A DNA stretch of 64,000 bases from Mesostigma viride (GCA_009746045.1 RPFO01001941.1:1-64000); one strand, 5' to 3'. Shown: positions 44,577 through 55,230, counted from the first letter of the stretch. The notes: a model not told the origin generated them from the letters alone. Made by a program: numbers and translations.

Positions 44577-47500
44577 GTCCACTACGGACGCAGCGTCTCC
44601 CGCTGTCCTTAAATAAGGCAAGAGCGCTCGTACAACTGCCACCAATCGTGGGTGATTCTCTTCTGCGTATTCCATCGCTCTATCCATGTATGGGGCGGCC
44701 GCGTCTATCGCGAATGTTTGGGCTAGGAGTAAAGGGTCCCTCTGCACGATGCCCATGACATAGGGAAAGTATTCTTGCGCCGTCGCAGCGGCTCTATCCA
44801 TCAATAAAGGTCCTGGTCCGCGTATCCACGCAACCCGTTCCATGATCCTCCTCAACTCCGCTTCTCTCTCTGCTTGGGGCATGTCGGCAAGCCTACTCCT
44901 TTCTCGCTCTCTAAGATCCATACCCCCCATCTGCCACCCCGTGTCACACCCGTGGCTACAGCCGAGGACGGGCCCGCTCCATTCGAAGGAGGCGTTGCTG
45001 ATGCCGTATCGGCGTTCTCGCTTTTCGCAATCTTTGACAGCTCTTGACGGGATCCCCTTATGACTCCTAGACGAATAGCCCTTCGTCGGAGTTCTTGAAT
45101 TACTTCTGCATGTTGGTCTCCTTGGACCCTTTGGATGACCCATTGCGGCACTCCCGTTGTGGCCAGGGGCTCGAACGGGGTTGTGGGATTGTGAGGGATT
45201 GCGAGTTGGGTAAAAAACGGATTGTGCGATTGAGGCGGGGTTTCTTGTACGGGTTGCATGACCGCTTTTCCTCTATCGTCTTGCAGACGAGCCGGAGGTC
45301 CTGTCACGGGATGTTGATGCGCGCCAAGGGCGTTAGGTGTGGGGCTTAGGGTCCCCCAAACGGACGTCGCGGCGTTTTGGAGCCCCGTGAAAGTGCTAGC
45401 CACCGCAGGTGCTGAACCTCCCATGCCCATGCTCGAAGCCGCCGCTTGTAACAGCAATGGCGCAATGATAGCTAGCGCCTTGATCCCTCGATTGATCAAG
45501 GTTTTTTGTTTTGTTTTGTCCTTTTGTGACTTCCTATCGGGTTTGAAATAACCGCGCATGGAGTCTCTAATCTGGTTAGTCAGTGTCTCTTGCAACTCTT
45601 TTAACCTCTTTAATACGTCGGTTGTGTCATTGTAACCACTCCTCACTACATATTCCCAACTCCTGATAATATCGTTCACTTCGATGAGGTCGTCGACGCG
45701 AGGGATGGAAAAGTCCTCGAATACCTTTCGCGCGGTTTCCAACCCCCTTTCGAGTGCCTTGATTCTATCCCGCGAAGTATCGAGTTCTTGGGACTCGGCT
45801 TCGATTATCGCATGAGCCGCGATCTTATACTTTTCGAGGTCGCGTTGTAATGTATTTTGCTCACGGACGGCTTCGCCCAGTTTCTTCTCAAGAGACTCTT
45901 TTTGCTGTGCTAGTATGTCGCGTAATTCCTTCAGCGTGTTATATTCCTCCTCGATCCTGTTCTTCTCTTGACTGCTTTCTGATAACTGCCTTGAAGTATC
46001 GTCTTTTCTACGTTGTAACGTTTTTGTAAGTTTAGTAATGCGTATATTGTTTTCTTCGATTAGTGCTCTGTTTTCAGCAAGTTCCTGTATCATACCGTCG
46101 ACCTGTTTTTTAAGCTCCTCGTTCTTCTCGCTCGTATCGGTTTCCTTTTGTTGAAGTTCTTCCTTTTCGCCTTGTAGGCGAGCTATGACTTCGTCGCTGT
46201 GTCGTCGTCCCTCGATGGCTTCTTGCAGCATGCGACGGTGTTCTTTGAGTTGCACATCGCGCTCCGATATTATCTCTTGGGCTTTTTCTACCTGACGGAT
46301 CTTTTCCCTTATGCTAGCCGCCGCCTCTCCTTCTGTCGTTATCAATTTACTCTGAAGGTCTTCCAATTGCGACCGCAGGCCTTCTTCAACGCTTGAAAGC
46401 AGGCTGTGTTTCTGACGAAGAGACTCGAGTGCGTCGCTCGCCGAGCGCGTCTGTTCCTCGGCCTCCTCCCGGACTCTTCGCAACTCGGCCGCGTGCGTCT
46501 CTCGGAGTTCGTCATACTGTGCGCGGGCCTTCTCCAATTCACTGATCACGTCCGCGTGCTGTTCTGACAGCGCATCCTTGTCTTTGCGTAAACGTTCCAT
46601 CTCCTTCTCCTTTTGTTGAAGTGTTAGCGTTTGATTATCGAGTACGCTCCTCACCTCCGCTTCGTGTGCGGACACGCGGGCATCGAGTTCGCTCTTAACC
46701 TCGCTCAATTTCTCCTGCAACTCTGCTGTCTGCGACAATAACGCCTGTTCGTTCTTATATAACAATTCTCGGTGTTGATCGGAATCAGCGATCTTTCTTC
46801 TCAGAACGGCAAGCGTGTTTTCCATTTCACTTCTGTCATATGCGTTCGACAATGCTTGGTCATTAATTTGGTCGATATGCTCTTGAAGTAATTGCTTCTC
46901 CGCTTCGATCGTAGTTAACTTATCCTTGAGATGGTTGATCTCACTCGTTGTTTTCGTTGTTGCTTTCGCGTGTCGTTCGATCATGGTTTCTATGGTATGT
47001 TGCATTCTATGGCTTGACTCCCCAAGCCTACCAATCTCATCTCGTAACTCGGTCTCCAACGCGGCCGCCTGGTCCGACGCCTCGCGGTTTTTCTCCTCGA
47101 TTTGACGGATGGTTGTTTCGTAACTAGCCTCTCGTTCTCTCATTATGCGCTCGTGCGTGGCTTGAAGTTCTTCGAACTCTCGCCTCTTTTCCTTTATTGT
47201 GTTGTTGATAGTTGCTTTGGCACCCTCTTCTGATTTCGTTTTTTGGACATGCAGTGTTCTCAGCTCATTCAATAGACGTCCTATATCTCGGTTGTAAGCA
47301 GTTTGTGCGGCGTCCTGGGCGTCCGCGAGTTCTCTTTTGAGCGAATTAACCAAATCCTCCCCCGCTCGTTGCGTCGTCTCTAGTTCTTCTCGGAGTCGCT
47401 GGCCACTCGCCGTTTCCTCGCTTAGACGATTACTGACGTCTTTCAACTGTTGTTGTAACCCTTCCCACTCGGTCCTCGCTTCCGACGCGGTTTTCTCTCC

Positions 47501-48138
47501 GTTGGCCGCTTGCAACTCCAGTTCGGCAATGCGGTTTTTGAGATATGTCTTCTCCGTGTTTAGTGATGTCATGTAATCGTTGAGACGCGCGATTTCCGCG
47601 GTTTTTGACTCCATATCCGAACGAACGCGCTGATAAAACTTTTGTTACTCTCTTTCAAACGATACAATTTTTCAGCGGTTCGAGCGGTTTCGGACCTGGC
47701 ATCGTCTCTCTCTCCCATTACCCTGGCCATTTGTTGGTTATGATCATCCAACAATTGCTGTTTAACTTTCTTGAATTCTTTCGTGACTCTTTCTCGCTCG
47801 GCATCCACTTTGTCATATGTTTCCGTTCGCGCAAGGTCGGCGATTTCAAGCATCTCATTGCGATATTTTTCCTCCATTGCATCGAGTTGTTTTTTATACT
47901 CTGCGTTCGCGGCAGCGACCGCGGCGTCGATGCGTTCTTTTTCCGTCGTATAGGGGGTCGCTGTCATCCCGGCCACGACGGACTTGGGCGCGTCGTCATC
48001 GGAATCCGCGACGTCGACCTCCTCGCTCTTGATCATGTCCAGATCGGACGGACGGTGCCAAGGGTCATAAGCGCGCACCCCGTTGACGACCCCTCCGATG
48101 AGGAAGTCGTCCGAGGGTCGGAACCAGGTGTGCATCAT
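44553..48138 (-). CDS. Giant coiled-coil protein, split by frame changes
   Basis: About 1,195 residues from ATG 48138 in three frame pieces, with switches near 47600-47620 and at a run of six C (44933-44938). After an acidic N-terminal ~65 residues, roughly 750 residues are almost continuous coiled coil, rich in Glu, Lys, Gln and Leu, without Pro. A hydrophobic Ala/Gly-rich segment follows (ALAIIAPLLLQAAASSMGMG), then a Pro/Gln-rich linker and a helical C-terminus (LVAVVRALLPYLRTAGDAAS). The DNA is markedly AT-rich (18 G/C in 60 bases at 46021). It could be a filament, tether or tegument-like scaffold. No motor or SMC head motifs were seen. Confidence 0.75.
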
Positions 48139-48215
48139 AATGCGTGAGGGGTATTACTATACGGTTCGTTCTTTTTATCCGCGCGAACATCCGCGCTTCT
48201 CGCGAGGAGCCCGAT

Positions 48216-48718
48216 ATGACATGTGACGGGTCCTGTATCCGTCGCTCCGTCTGCGCGTCTTGTCGCCCTCGTTTCCGCCACGTGTCCAGAGTCCGAGAGA
48301 GAGGGGTTCCGGACTTCGCGCTCGCGTGTGATAGGGTCGGCGTCTCGCCTCTGGACGGCGCCGATCTGATGCTCAAGTATCTCTGCCGCACGTGCTCGAC
48401 GCCCGTCGACCTCGTGACGTATGTGACGCGAGCTCTCATCGCGACCGCGTCCTTCGAGGACGGGTTCGAGGAGATTTTGAGAGGTACCACTCCCGCGACA
48501 ACTACAACGCCGTCACGGACGACATCTGCGCCGTGGCGTCCTTTTGGCGGTTCTGGGAGTCCCAAAGGCTCGCGACGCGAGCGACCGTCGCCGACCAATG
48601 CGCCGAAGCCGTCGTCGCAGCTAGGACAGCGAAGCCCGTCGCATCGCTGGCCCGTCTCTGCGTCCCGCGCTTGTCGACCGCCGATCTGGCGGCCGCGCGA
48701 ATGTACGGCTTGGCGTGA
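48216..48718 (+). CDS. Cys-rich unknown protein, split by a frame change
   Basis: About 167 residues from ATG 48216. The N-terminus has CDGSC, CASCRPRF and, ~50 residues on, YLCRTCSTPVD, a possible zinc site. The frame changes near 48480; the second piece continues RDNYNAVTDDICAVASFWRF and a helical C-terminus to 48718. It overlaps the convergent gene at 48621. No family recognised. Confidence 0.5.
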
Positions 48719-49175
48719 CCTCGGCGTCATACGCGTCCGTCTCCTCGTGCAGTTTTAGGCGTAACAGAGATCGCATGTGAGCGACGAACGGCGGCGTTGT
48801 GTACGCCGCGCTGCCGTACGGACTCCACAGGTCTTCCATGATGTCGAACGTCTCCACGTCGAACCCCGCGCAACACGCGCGGACGGTCCGGATGGTACTT
48901 GGATCGACCTCTTCCCCGTCGCGGCGGAACAAAAACAGGTACTTGCGGTACCGCGGGAACCTGCACGCGTCTTTCAACAGTTGTCCGAGTCCGGTCGTCC
49001 ATTCCCGCGCCTCACGGACGTCCACGAGCGCGGAGACAGGGTCGTGCACGACCGCCGACCCGAACGTGGCGTCAGTTGATCCTATGACGCACAGGATCCG
49101 GCGGGAAATGTCGTGCTCGGACGAGAGACACGCGGCAAGGACGTCCAGTTCCCACTGTTGGATCGTCTCGGCCAT
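48621..49175 (-). CDS. Unknown protein
   Basis: About 184 residues from ATG 49175. The first ~150 residues look well formed (WELDVLAACLSSEHDISRRI, RYRKYLFLFRRDGEEVDPS, FDIMEDLWSPYGSAAYTTPP). The Arg-rich end is antisense to the neighbouring gene, so the true stop may be near 48730. The order of a short strand-rich block then F-x-I-x-EDL ... HMRSL faintly recalls RPB5, but key RPB5 residues are not evident and I do not make that call. Confidence 0.55.
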   Translation of the reverse strand: MAETIQQWELDVLAACLSSEHDISRRILCVIGSTDATFGSAVVHDPVSALVDVREAREWTTGLGQLLKDACRFPRYRKYLFLFRRDGEEVDPSTIRTVRACCAGFDVETFDIMEDLWSPYGSAAYTTPPFVAHMRSLLRLKLHEETDAYDAEVTPSRTFARPPDRRSTSAGRRDGPAMRRASLS

Positions 49176-49199
49176 TTTATCGCTTCCTAATGATACAAT

Positions 49200-49439
49200 A
49201 TGTCTCGCTTCGGTGTCGTGCTCGTGGAAGCGCTCGTGGTGTCGGCGGCGATGACGGGAGTCATGGCCCTCGCGCGACATCTTCACAAGAAACACGACGA
49301 GGAGTCCGCGGCCAAGGAGAACGGCGTCTTCCTGCAAGTGGCGGTTTCTGCGGCCCTGCTCCACGTCTTGTTCGAGGCCATGGGGTGGAACCGCAAGTTT
49401 TGCGTGCGAATGGGCGCGACCGGGCGATTATCGCCGTAA
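49200..49439 (+). CDS. Small membrane protein conserved in large DNA viruses
   Basis: 79 residues from ATG 49200. A hydrophobic N-terminus (FGVVLVEALVVSAAMTGVM), a charged loop, and FLQVAVSAALLHVLFEAMGWNRKFC form two membrane segments. The H-x-L-x-E-x2-G-x-N-(K/R)-x2-C ending is one I associate with short conserved NCLDV membrane proteins. Function unknown. It starts 24 bases from the divergent gene at 49175. Confidence 0.6.
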   Translation: MSRFGVVLVEALVVSAAMTGVMALARHLHKKHDEESAAKENGVFLQVAVSAALLHVLFEAMGWNRKFCVRMGATGRLSP

Positions 49440-49455
49440 GGGAGTATAAGGATCG

Positions 49456-49760
49456 ATGATTCTACCGCACCTATCCTTCGCGGTCCTGCTCGTGCTGTCC
49501 ATCTGGGTCGCGTCGACCGCGATCGATTCCGACCGGCCCGACGTGCTTCTAAAAGGAACGTTGTGCGACGGGACTCGCGTCGTACTGCGTTCCGACCAAC
49601 CTCATAGGTACGTTCCACTGGAAGATGACGTCATCCAATACGACACGACGACCCGACTCGGATGTGTCGTCCTCTTCCTACTCGTCGTCATCCTGGCCGT
49701 CGGATGGCGGATGTGGTTCCGCCCTCCTCGCAATAAAAGCGTGCAGAACTGGATGGCCTG

Positions 49761-49761
<1 letters not shown>
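49456..49761 (+). CDS. Two-helix membrane protein
   Basis: 101 residues from ATG 49456. Membrane segments lie at ~5-22 (HLSFAVLLVLSIWVAST) and ~68-86 (LGCVVLFLLVVILAVGW), with a ~45-residue loop between containing one Cys. A short basic tail follows. It lies 16 bases after the previous small membrane gene. Unrecognised. Confidence 0.6.
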
Positions 49762-49762
<1 letters not shown>

Positions 49763-49798
<36 letters not shown>

Positions 49799-49813
49799 TC
49801 TCTCTCTCTCTCT
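49763..49813. repeat. (CT)n tract immediately upstream of a start codon
   Basis: About 15 uninterrupted CT units, then ACAC, then a second CT run, ending six bases before ATG 49820. Similar tracts lie at 61430-61450 (before ATG 61462) and 34068-34088. It may be a leader or promoter element or a simple microsatellite. Confidence 0.7.
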
Positions 49814-49819
49814 TCGAGG

Positions 49820-50203
49820 ATGAACGGCGTGCCCCAATACATCTACCAAAAAGAGATCGAGCTGGCGATCGCCCGTCGCAAGAAACAGCGACGTCTCACG
49901 AGGATCGCGCAACTCCACGCGCTCGACGACCAACGGGTCTCGGCGTGCGTGTTCTGCCGCCGCGAAGGGCTAAAGGAAGGGTGGAAGTTCCACGGGGCGT
50001 GGCAAGAAACCATCCCGCTCGACGAATCGCCCGCCCCTTGGCTCCTCGTATGTGGACCGTGCTACGACAAACGGTACGGCGTGGGCCGCGATGAATCGGA
50101 CATGTTGAAGAACATGAAGGCCGCGCCGAACAAGAGGCTGCTATACCACCTCACCATACACAACGACGCCGTGTTCGTCATGAATTACATAAGTGCCATT
50201 TGA
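49820..50203 (+). CDS. Putative zinc-binding protein
   Basis: 127 residues from ATG 49820. A basic helix (ELAIARRKKQRRLTRIAQL) precedes CVFCRREG and, ~35 residues later, CGPCYDKRYG, a four-Cys site of CxxC-x(n)-CxxC type. The C-terminus is helical (NKRLLYHLTIHNDAVFVMNY). Nucleic-acid binding is plausible. No family recognised. Confidence 0.6.
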   Translation: MNGVPQYIYQKEIELAIARRKKQRRLTRIAQLHALDDQRVSACVFCRREGLKEGWKFHGAWQETIPLDESPAPWLLVCGPCYDKRYGVGRDESDMLKNMKAAPNKRLLYHLTIHNDAVFVMNYISAI

Positions 50204-50346
50204 GCCGCGAAAGAAGCCTTTATTATTTATGATGTAATAAATCATTCGTTTCCGCTTTCCATGCATGCATGCGTGCGGTTTTCGTGTCCATACATAGACA
50301 ATTTATTAGGCCGTTTCATTAGGCCGATTGTTGCGCGCGCGGGGCG

Positions 50347-50547
50347 TCAATCGCCACCGTGATTCGCGGCGTTGTATCGTCGCTCGAACTCGTCTAGGTG
50401 GAGCGGCGTAGGGTCGTTCCGCGGAACAGACGCCAAGAGTTCGCGCACTTCCGAAACAGGGAAGTAGGGCGACGAAAAGGCTTCTTGCGCTCTCCTGCGC
50501 CGATTCTCGCGGCACGATACGATGGGCGCCTTATCGGGGCAGTTCAT
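50347..50547 (-). CDS. Small unknown protein
   Basis: 66 residues from ATG 50547 (MNCPDKAPIVSCRENRRRRA), continuing with PYFPVSEVRELLASVPRNDP and an acidic/aromatic helix. It overlaps the end of the upstream gene by 17 bases, as is usual for tightly packed genes here. The 143 bases between it and the gene ending at 50203 are AT-rich with CATGCATGCATG and no gene. Confidence 0.5.
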   Translation of the reverse strand: MNCPDKAPIVSCRENRRRRAQEAFSSPYFPVSEVRELLASVPRNDPTPLHLDEFERRYNAANHGGD

Positions 50548-50896
50548 GGTCGAAGGGAGGAGGAGAGCTCGAGGAGGTGAGAGTGGGGAAGACCGGGTCG
50601 CTCGCGGCTTTTATGTCCTTCGTGATCGTGTCGTTTCTGCCGATCGTGTCGGTTCGATCGCGTTCGGCCGACAAGCGGTTGTAACCGTTTTGGATCGCGA
50701 ACCTTCTGGCCTCCTTCACTCTCCGGACCATCACGTATCCACAGTGGCGACAGAGTCGGTTCATCCGCTCGCAGCAGTTGCCGCAGAGGTTCAGACAATC
50801 GGCGTGCTCGATGAGCTCGAGCTCCCCGATTCCCGGGCAGTCGTCGCCATCATGACGCCCGGGGGAGGGGTCGGGGTGGAAGCAGATTCTCTCCAT
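50531..50896 (-). CDS. Cys-rich zinc-finger-like protein
   Basis: 121 residues from ATG 50896. CPGIGELELIEHADCLNLC, CGNCCERMNRLC and RHCGYV give eight or more Cys/His that could form two zinc sites of RING or zinc-ribbon type. The C-terminal ~45 residues are polar (Ser/Pro/Asp). Not assignable to a known finger class by eye. Confidence 0.55.
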   Translation of the reverse strand: MERICFHPDPSPGRHDGDDCPGIGELELIEHADCLNLCGNCCERMNRLCRHCGYVMVRRVKEARRFAIQNGYNRLSAERDRTDTIGRNDTITKDIKAASDPVFPTLTSSSSPPPFDHELPR

Positions 50897-50973
50897 GTCT
50901 CACTCGGAGTGCGGTCGAGTGTCGGCTCCGCGTTTTATCATTCCCAATGTGTCGGATCGTGTCGTCCCAGTGA

Positions 50974-51543
50974 TCACAGATCGGACGGCGCGGTCCAGAA
51001 CGCGTAGGCAAATGTCTTGGTCGACGCGTCCGCCTCCTTCACGACCGTGATCCCCCACGATCCGCCGTCGAACACCGTGTGTTTCAACGTCCGGGTCGGG
51101 AACCGGTCCGCGAAACGGCCGGAACGGCTCTCGGGCTTGATCGCCTGGAGCCACTTCTTCGAGAAGTACCCGTCATCCAACGCCGTGACGACCTCCTTCT
51201 CCCTGGCTTCGGCCGCGTCCTCCGCCATGATGAAGCCGCCGTCGCTCTCCAACACGTACCATTTCGGCAGCTCCTCGTCCTTGAACTCGAACGCCAGCTG
51301 AAACGGCCCACCGTTGAGTTTGGTCAACACCTTGGCGGCCTCCTCTTTCGGGATCGCGGGAATCTTGTCCTTCGTCACGCTCTCCCCGACGTACCATCTA
51401 GACCCGAGACAGATCTGCTCCTTCCACTTCGCCTCCTTGCACTCGCCGACCTCCGCCTCCCTCTCCTCCGCGACCTTGTACAGGTACCATCCGCCGGCTC
51501 CGAGTGCCACGCCGAGCGGGAGGAGCAGCAACGCCGCGCTCAT
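50974..51543 (-). CDS. N-terminally anchored unknown protein
   Basis: 189 residues from ATG 51543. The N-terminal hydrophobic segment (ALLLLPLGVALGAGGWYLY) could be a membrane anchor or signal. It is followed by GECKEAKWKEQICLGSRWYV with two Cys and by a soluble domain (KWYVLESDGGFIMAEDAAEA, WGITVVKEADASTKTFAYAF). No family recognised. Confidence 0.65.
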   Translation of the reverse strand: MSAALLLLPLGVALGAGGWYLYKVAEEREAEVGECKEAKWKEQICLGSRWYVGESVTKDKIPAIPKEEAAKVLTKLNGGPFQLAFEFKDEELPKWYVLESDGGFIMAEDAAEAREKEVVTALDDGYFSKKWLQAIKPESRSGRFADRFPTRTLKHTVFDGGSWGITVVKEADASTKTFAYAFWTAPSDL

Positions 51544-51577
51544 CTTTCACCCTGTCACCGTGTCGCCACAAAATAAA

Positions 51578-52126
51578 TCAGGCGATCGAACCGAACGGCG
51601 TCGCGTACCCCTCCTTGACCATCTCGTGGTTGACGTCGACCCCGTCCGCGTAGACGGTCGCGAGGACGCGGCCGAACGCGTCGAAACGGCCCATGCTCAC
51701 GTCGACCAGTTTGGTGTTCGTGTCCAAGATCTTCTGCAAATCCGTCTGGGACAGGTCCACGTCTCCGAGTTGCAAGACGCAGTTCGTCACCTTACGGATG
51801 AGCGCGTTGCGTGAGATCTTCGCTCGATATCGGATCTCGTCCCTGTCCAGATCGTGCACGCGAGGATTGATCTCGGGCGCGTTGATCCCGGCCAGGCGCA
51901 ACGTCAACTTCTGAGGCTGCGAGGACCAGGGGAACATCGTCACGACGCGCGCCGTGTCGCCGTCGTAGCAACTGACGACCTTGCACTGCAGCCGGAGCCC
52001 CTGCAACGTGAAGCTGTGGACGTCGCTGTCCTTGATGGTTTCCATGGTACTAACGGACGCGACGTTTATTTCGCCTCCGGAGACGACCCTGACTCGTTCC
52101 GTGGCCGGGGTCTTCGTCGTCGTCAT
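51578..52126 (-). CDS. Staphylococcal nuclease-like (SNase/TNase) protein
   Basis: 182 residues from ATG 52126. CKVVSCYDGDTARVV, LRLAGINAPEI (with the catalytic Arg and Glu) and FGRVLATVYADGVDVNHEMV with the second Arg follow the SNase order, ending VKEGYATPFG. A ~40-residue N-terminal extension precedes the domain. It would be a calcium-dependent DNA/RNA nuclease. The ATG overlaps the stop of the upstream gene as ATGA, so the two are likely co-transcribed. Confidence 0.85.
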   Translation of the reverse strand: MTTTKTPATERVRVVSGGEINVASVSTMETIKDSDVHSFTLQGLRLQCKVVSCYDGDTARVVTMFPWSSQPQKLTLRLAGINAPEINPRVHDLDRDEIRYRAKISRNALIRKVTNCVLQLGDVDLSQTDLQKILDTNTKLVDVSMGRFDAFGRVLATVYADGVDVNHEMVKEGYATPFGSIA

Positions 52127-52304
52127 TTGTCGACGTCGACGTCCCCGTCGTCGTCGTCGTCGATGTCGTCGCCGTCGCGACGTCCTTCGTCGCGGGAGGA
52201 GGAGGAGGAGGAGGGCGGGGAAGGTCGTACGTGCGTCGGTCCACGTAGACTACCGTGGGCACGTATCGCACGATGCGCACCTTGGGCTTGGCCGGGGCAG
52301 CCAT
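52123..52304 (-). CDS. Small protein with Pro-run and acidic tail, split by a frame change
   Basis: From ATG 52304 (MAAPAKPKVRIVRYVPTVVY), through VDRRTYDLPR and a run of Pro, then a frame switch near 52195-52215 into an Asp-rich tail (DDIDDDDDGDVDVDK) whose stop overlaps the SNase start. About 60 residues. The other frame stays open over the SNase gene as a Thr/Ser repeat and looks less natural. Function unknown. Confidence 0.45.
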
Positions 52305-52460
52305 GCGTCGGAGGTGCGTCACGCACATGTGAGAGCCTTTGGAATTCCGTTTGCACCGGTCCCGGCTTTGGTCCGGGCGCAACACCGCACACGAGCCGAC
52401 ATCCGTTACGTACGTGTGCGTTTTTTTTTCTCCTGCAAGGGTATAATACACTCACTAGAA

Positions 52461-55170
52461 ATGGCCACCTCTCTCGACCAACTGTCCGTCGTGCGTTACG
52501 GAAAATTGTACACCACGGCTCTCATGGGCGATTTGGACGCCCAGGCGAGCGTCAAGGACCTGATCGTGAAGGCCCAGGACAGCATCATCATCAAGCCGAA
52601 TCTCGGTCTCGGCGCGGACGCGGTGAAGAAGTTTCAGATCATCGGCACGGCCAGCGTCGAGGGCGCCATGCAGGTCGACAACGTCGTGATCGACGACAAC
52701 ACCGTCAGCACGTCGACCGGGTCGCTGTCCCTTTCGTCCAATGCCGGGTCGGTGCGGGTCGCGGACGTGATGGTGACCGCCGCGTCTCTGACCCCCTCTT
52801 CCGACGTCGACCTGTCCATCGTCGGCGGTGCGACCAAGTCCGTCCTCGTGGAGGGCGTCAAGTTCACCGACAACGCGGTCACCACCTCCAGCGGCACCCT
52901 GGCGATCAGCTCTGCCGGGTCGTCCACGGCCGCGCTCAAGCTGGGCGGCGTCACCGTCACCGACGCCTCCGTGTCCTCCTCCACCGCCAACGGAAACCTG
53001 ACCATGGCCTCCAACGGCGCCGGCGCCGTCCTGATGGACAACGTCCGTGTGAAGGCGTCCGGCATCAGCAACAACGTGGCCAACGCGGATCTCTCGATCA
53101 CGTCCAACGGCACCGGGTCGGTCGCGATCGACAGCGTGAAGGTGAAGACCGCGAACATCACCACCAGCAGCGGGACTCTGTCCTTGACCTCGGCGGGGGC
53201 GGCGGCCAACCGGGTGGACGTGGGCGGTCTCACAGTGACGAACGCGAGCATTAGCGCGGCGTCGGCGAGCACCGTGACGGTGGCGAAGGACCTGACCCTG
53301 ACCAGCACGGCGGGTGGCAGCGGCAAGGTGACCACCTCGGCGGGCAATCTGGAGCTGACCAGCGCGAGCGGCACGGTGGCGGTCACGGGGGCTCTGACGG
53401 GCTCTAGTACGATCACCAGCACCGGCAACATGGTCGTGGGAGGGGACCTGAAGGTGGCGGGCGTGCTCGAGAGCACGAACGCCAGCGGAAACCTCGAGGT
53501 CATGGACAAGACCGTGAAGCTGAGCTACCAGCCCGGCTCTGCCACGATCATGGACTTCCCGTTCACCAGCAGCGCCAACGCCGTGGCCGCGTACAACATC
53601 AACGTCAGCGCATTCGCCGGTGCGTCTGTCAGCGGAGGGGCCTTGAACATCAGCACCACCAACTCGTCCCGTGCTTTCTTCTACTACCCTTCAGCGTATA
53701 CCAACATTCCAAAGACCGTCGTCGACTGGGCCACGGAAAATGTCAACGTGGAATTCCCGATGACCCTTACCGCCGGCCTGGCCACCAGCACGGGCGGCAG
53801 GTATCAGTTCTTCGGTATCGAGAGTTTCAGCGACGCGGCCAACCAGGTTCAGTCGGCGATGCGTCTGTCCGCCGTGAGCGGCGCACTGCGTCTCGACAGG
53901 ATTTCCGCTGGCGTCTCGCAGCCCGTGGTTACCTCGGACAACGTCAACTTTTTGAACGCCGCTGGCACCTACCTGGTCAAGGTGGCTCTGTCCTACTCTG
54001 GCGGGGTTTGCACGGCCGCGTTCACCTACTCCAAGGATGGAGGGGCCACTGTGCCCATCACGTTCGGCGGCAGCCCCACGACCGTCGTGACCAACTCTTT
54101 CACCAGCAACCTGTCTAGCACGCTCGGCATCGGCAGCTATAGCGAGACGGCTAACCAGAACTGGTCGGTCGACTACTTCAAGGTGACCAAGGGCGTGGCC
54201 TCGACGAACGCGGCCTCTGACAGCGCCGGTCTGTACGTGGACGGCAGCGTCCTACTCGAGCCGCGCCCTCACATGGCACATGGGCGCCGGCGAGACCTCC
54301 CAGGACAAGGGAGACCACACTGGATCCTACTGGCACTTTGAGGGCGGGCAGCTCTTGCTATCTCGCACCATCGCCGCCTCCGACCGCGAGGCGCCCGCCA
54401 CCAACGTCAACCTCGCCTCTCTTGCCAGTGGCAGCGACGCGCTCCGGTGGGAGTTTTCCTCGGGCAAGGCCAGCACCGTCGGCAGCGCCACCTTCAGTGG
54501 CACCGGCACCGTCGCCGCCGGCGTGCTCAAGGAGTCCGGCTCCCAGTTCGACACCGTGTCCCCCAACATCACCGGCACCTTCTCCCTGATCGTCAAGGTC
54601 CTCCCCCAGTTCGACCTGTCCACACTGACCCTCTTGACCGACCTGATCGGGTACGGCTGGCTGCAGGTTCAGGTCTCGAGCGGGGGCTTCCTGACCTTCT
54701 CGGACGGCCTCAACGCCGCCATCGTCATGTCCACCCCCGTGCACGCCGAGCCGTTCACTCTGTGCATCACCATGAGCGGGGCGGAGGTCAAGTTCTATCT
54801 GGACGGCGTCCTCGTGGCCTCCTCGACCAACGGCTCGCTGGGATCCAACCCGCAGCTGGTGTTGAACGGTGCCGTCGTCGGCGACGTGTGGTACGATGAC
54901 GTCCGCTTCGTCTCCGGCCAGGCGCTCGTCAACGCCAACACCATGCTGTACGGTTGGAAGGAGATGTATGCCGCCGACCAGACCGTCACGTACGGGTTCC
55001 GCATCGCCAACAACGAGGGGCTGCAACTCGTCAAGGTGCGCGGGTCGGGCGGCAGCAACGGGTGGGTCGGGATCAACCCCGCCCCGAACACCGTGACCTC
55101 CGGCAACAGCATGGGCGCCATCGGGGCCGCAACCGCCGCCGTCATCACCGAGAGCCAGATGTCGTATTAG
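52461..55170 (+). CDS. Fibre/adhesin-like protein 1 with lectin-like C-terminus, split by a frame change
   Basis: About 903 residues from ATG 52461. The conserved N-terminus (MATSLDQLSVVRYGKLYTTA) is followed by a Ser/Thr/Val-rich, beta-repeat region of ~330 residues with units like SGTLAISSAGSS and VKVKTANITTSSGTLSL. Next comes a ConA/LamG-like module (SKDGGATVPITFGGS, YSETANQNWSVDYFKV), then a C-terminal module shared by all three copies (SYWHFEGGQLLLSRTI, VKFYLDGVLVASS, YGWKEMYAADQTVTYGFRI). The frame changes near 54250. Probably a virion surface or host-attachment protein; the role is inferred. Promoter-like sequence: nine T, then GGTATAATAC. Confidence 0.75.
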
Positions 55171-55230
55171 AGAATGACGGATAGAGCGGCACCATATATT
55201 TTCTGTACTTCAAGTATACGCGAATAAAAA

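Noticed and set aside
48621-49175. RPB5-like RNA polymerase subunit
   Set aside because: Only a vague resemblance in the C-terminal half; the conserved RPB5 assembly-domain residues are not evident.
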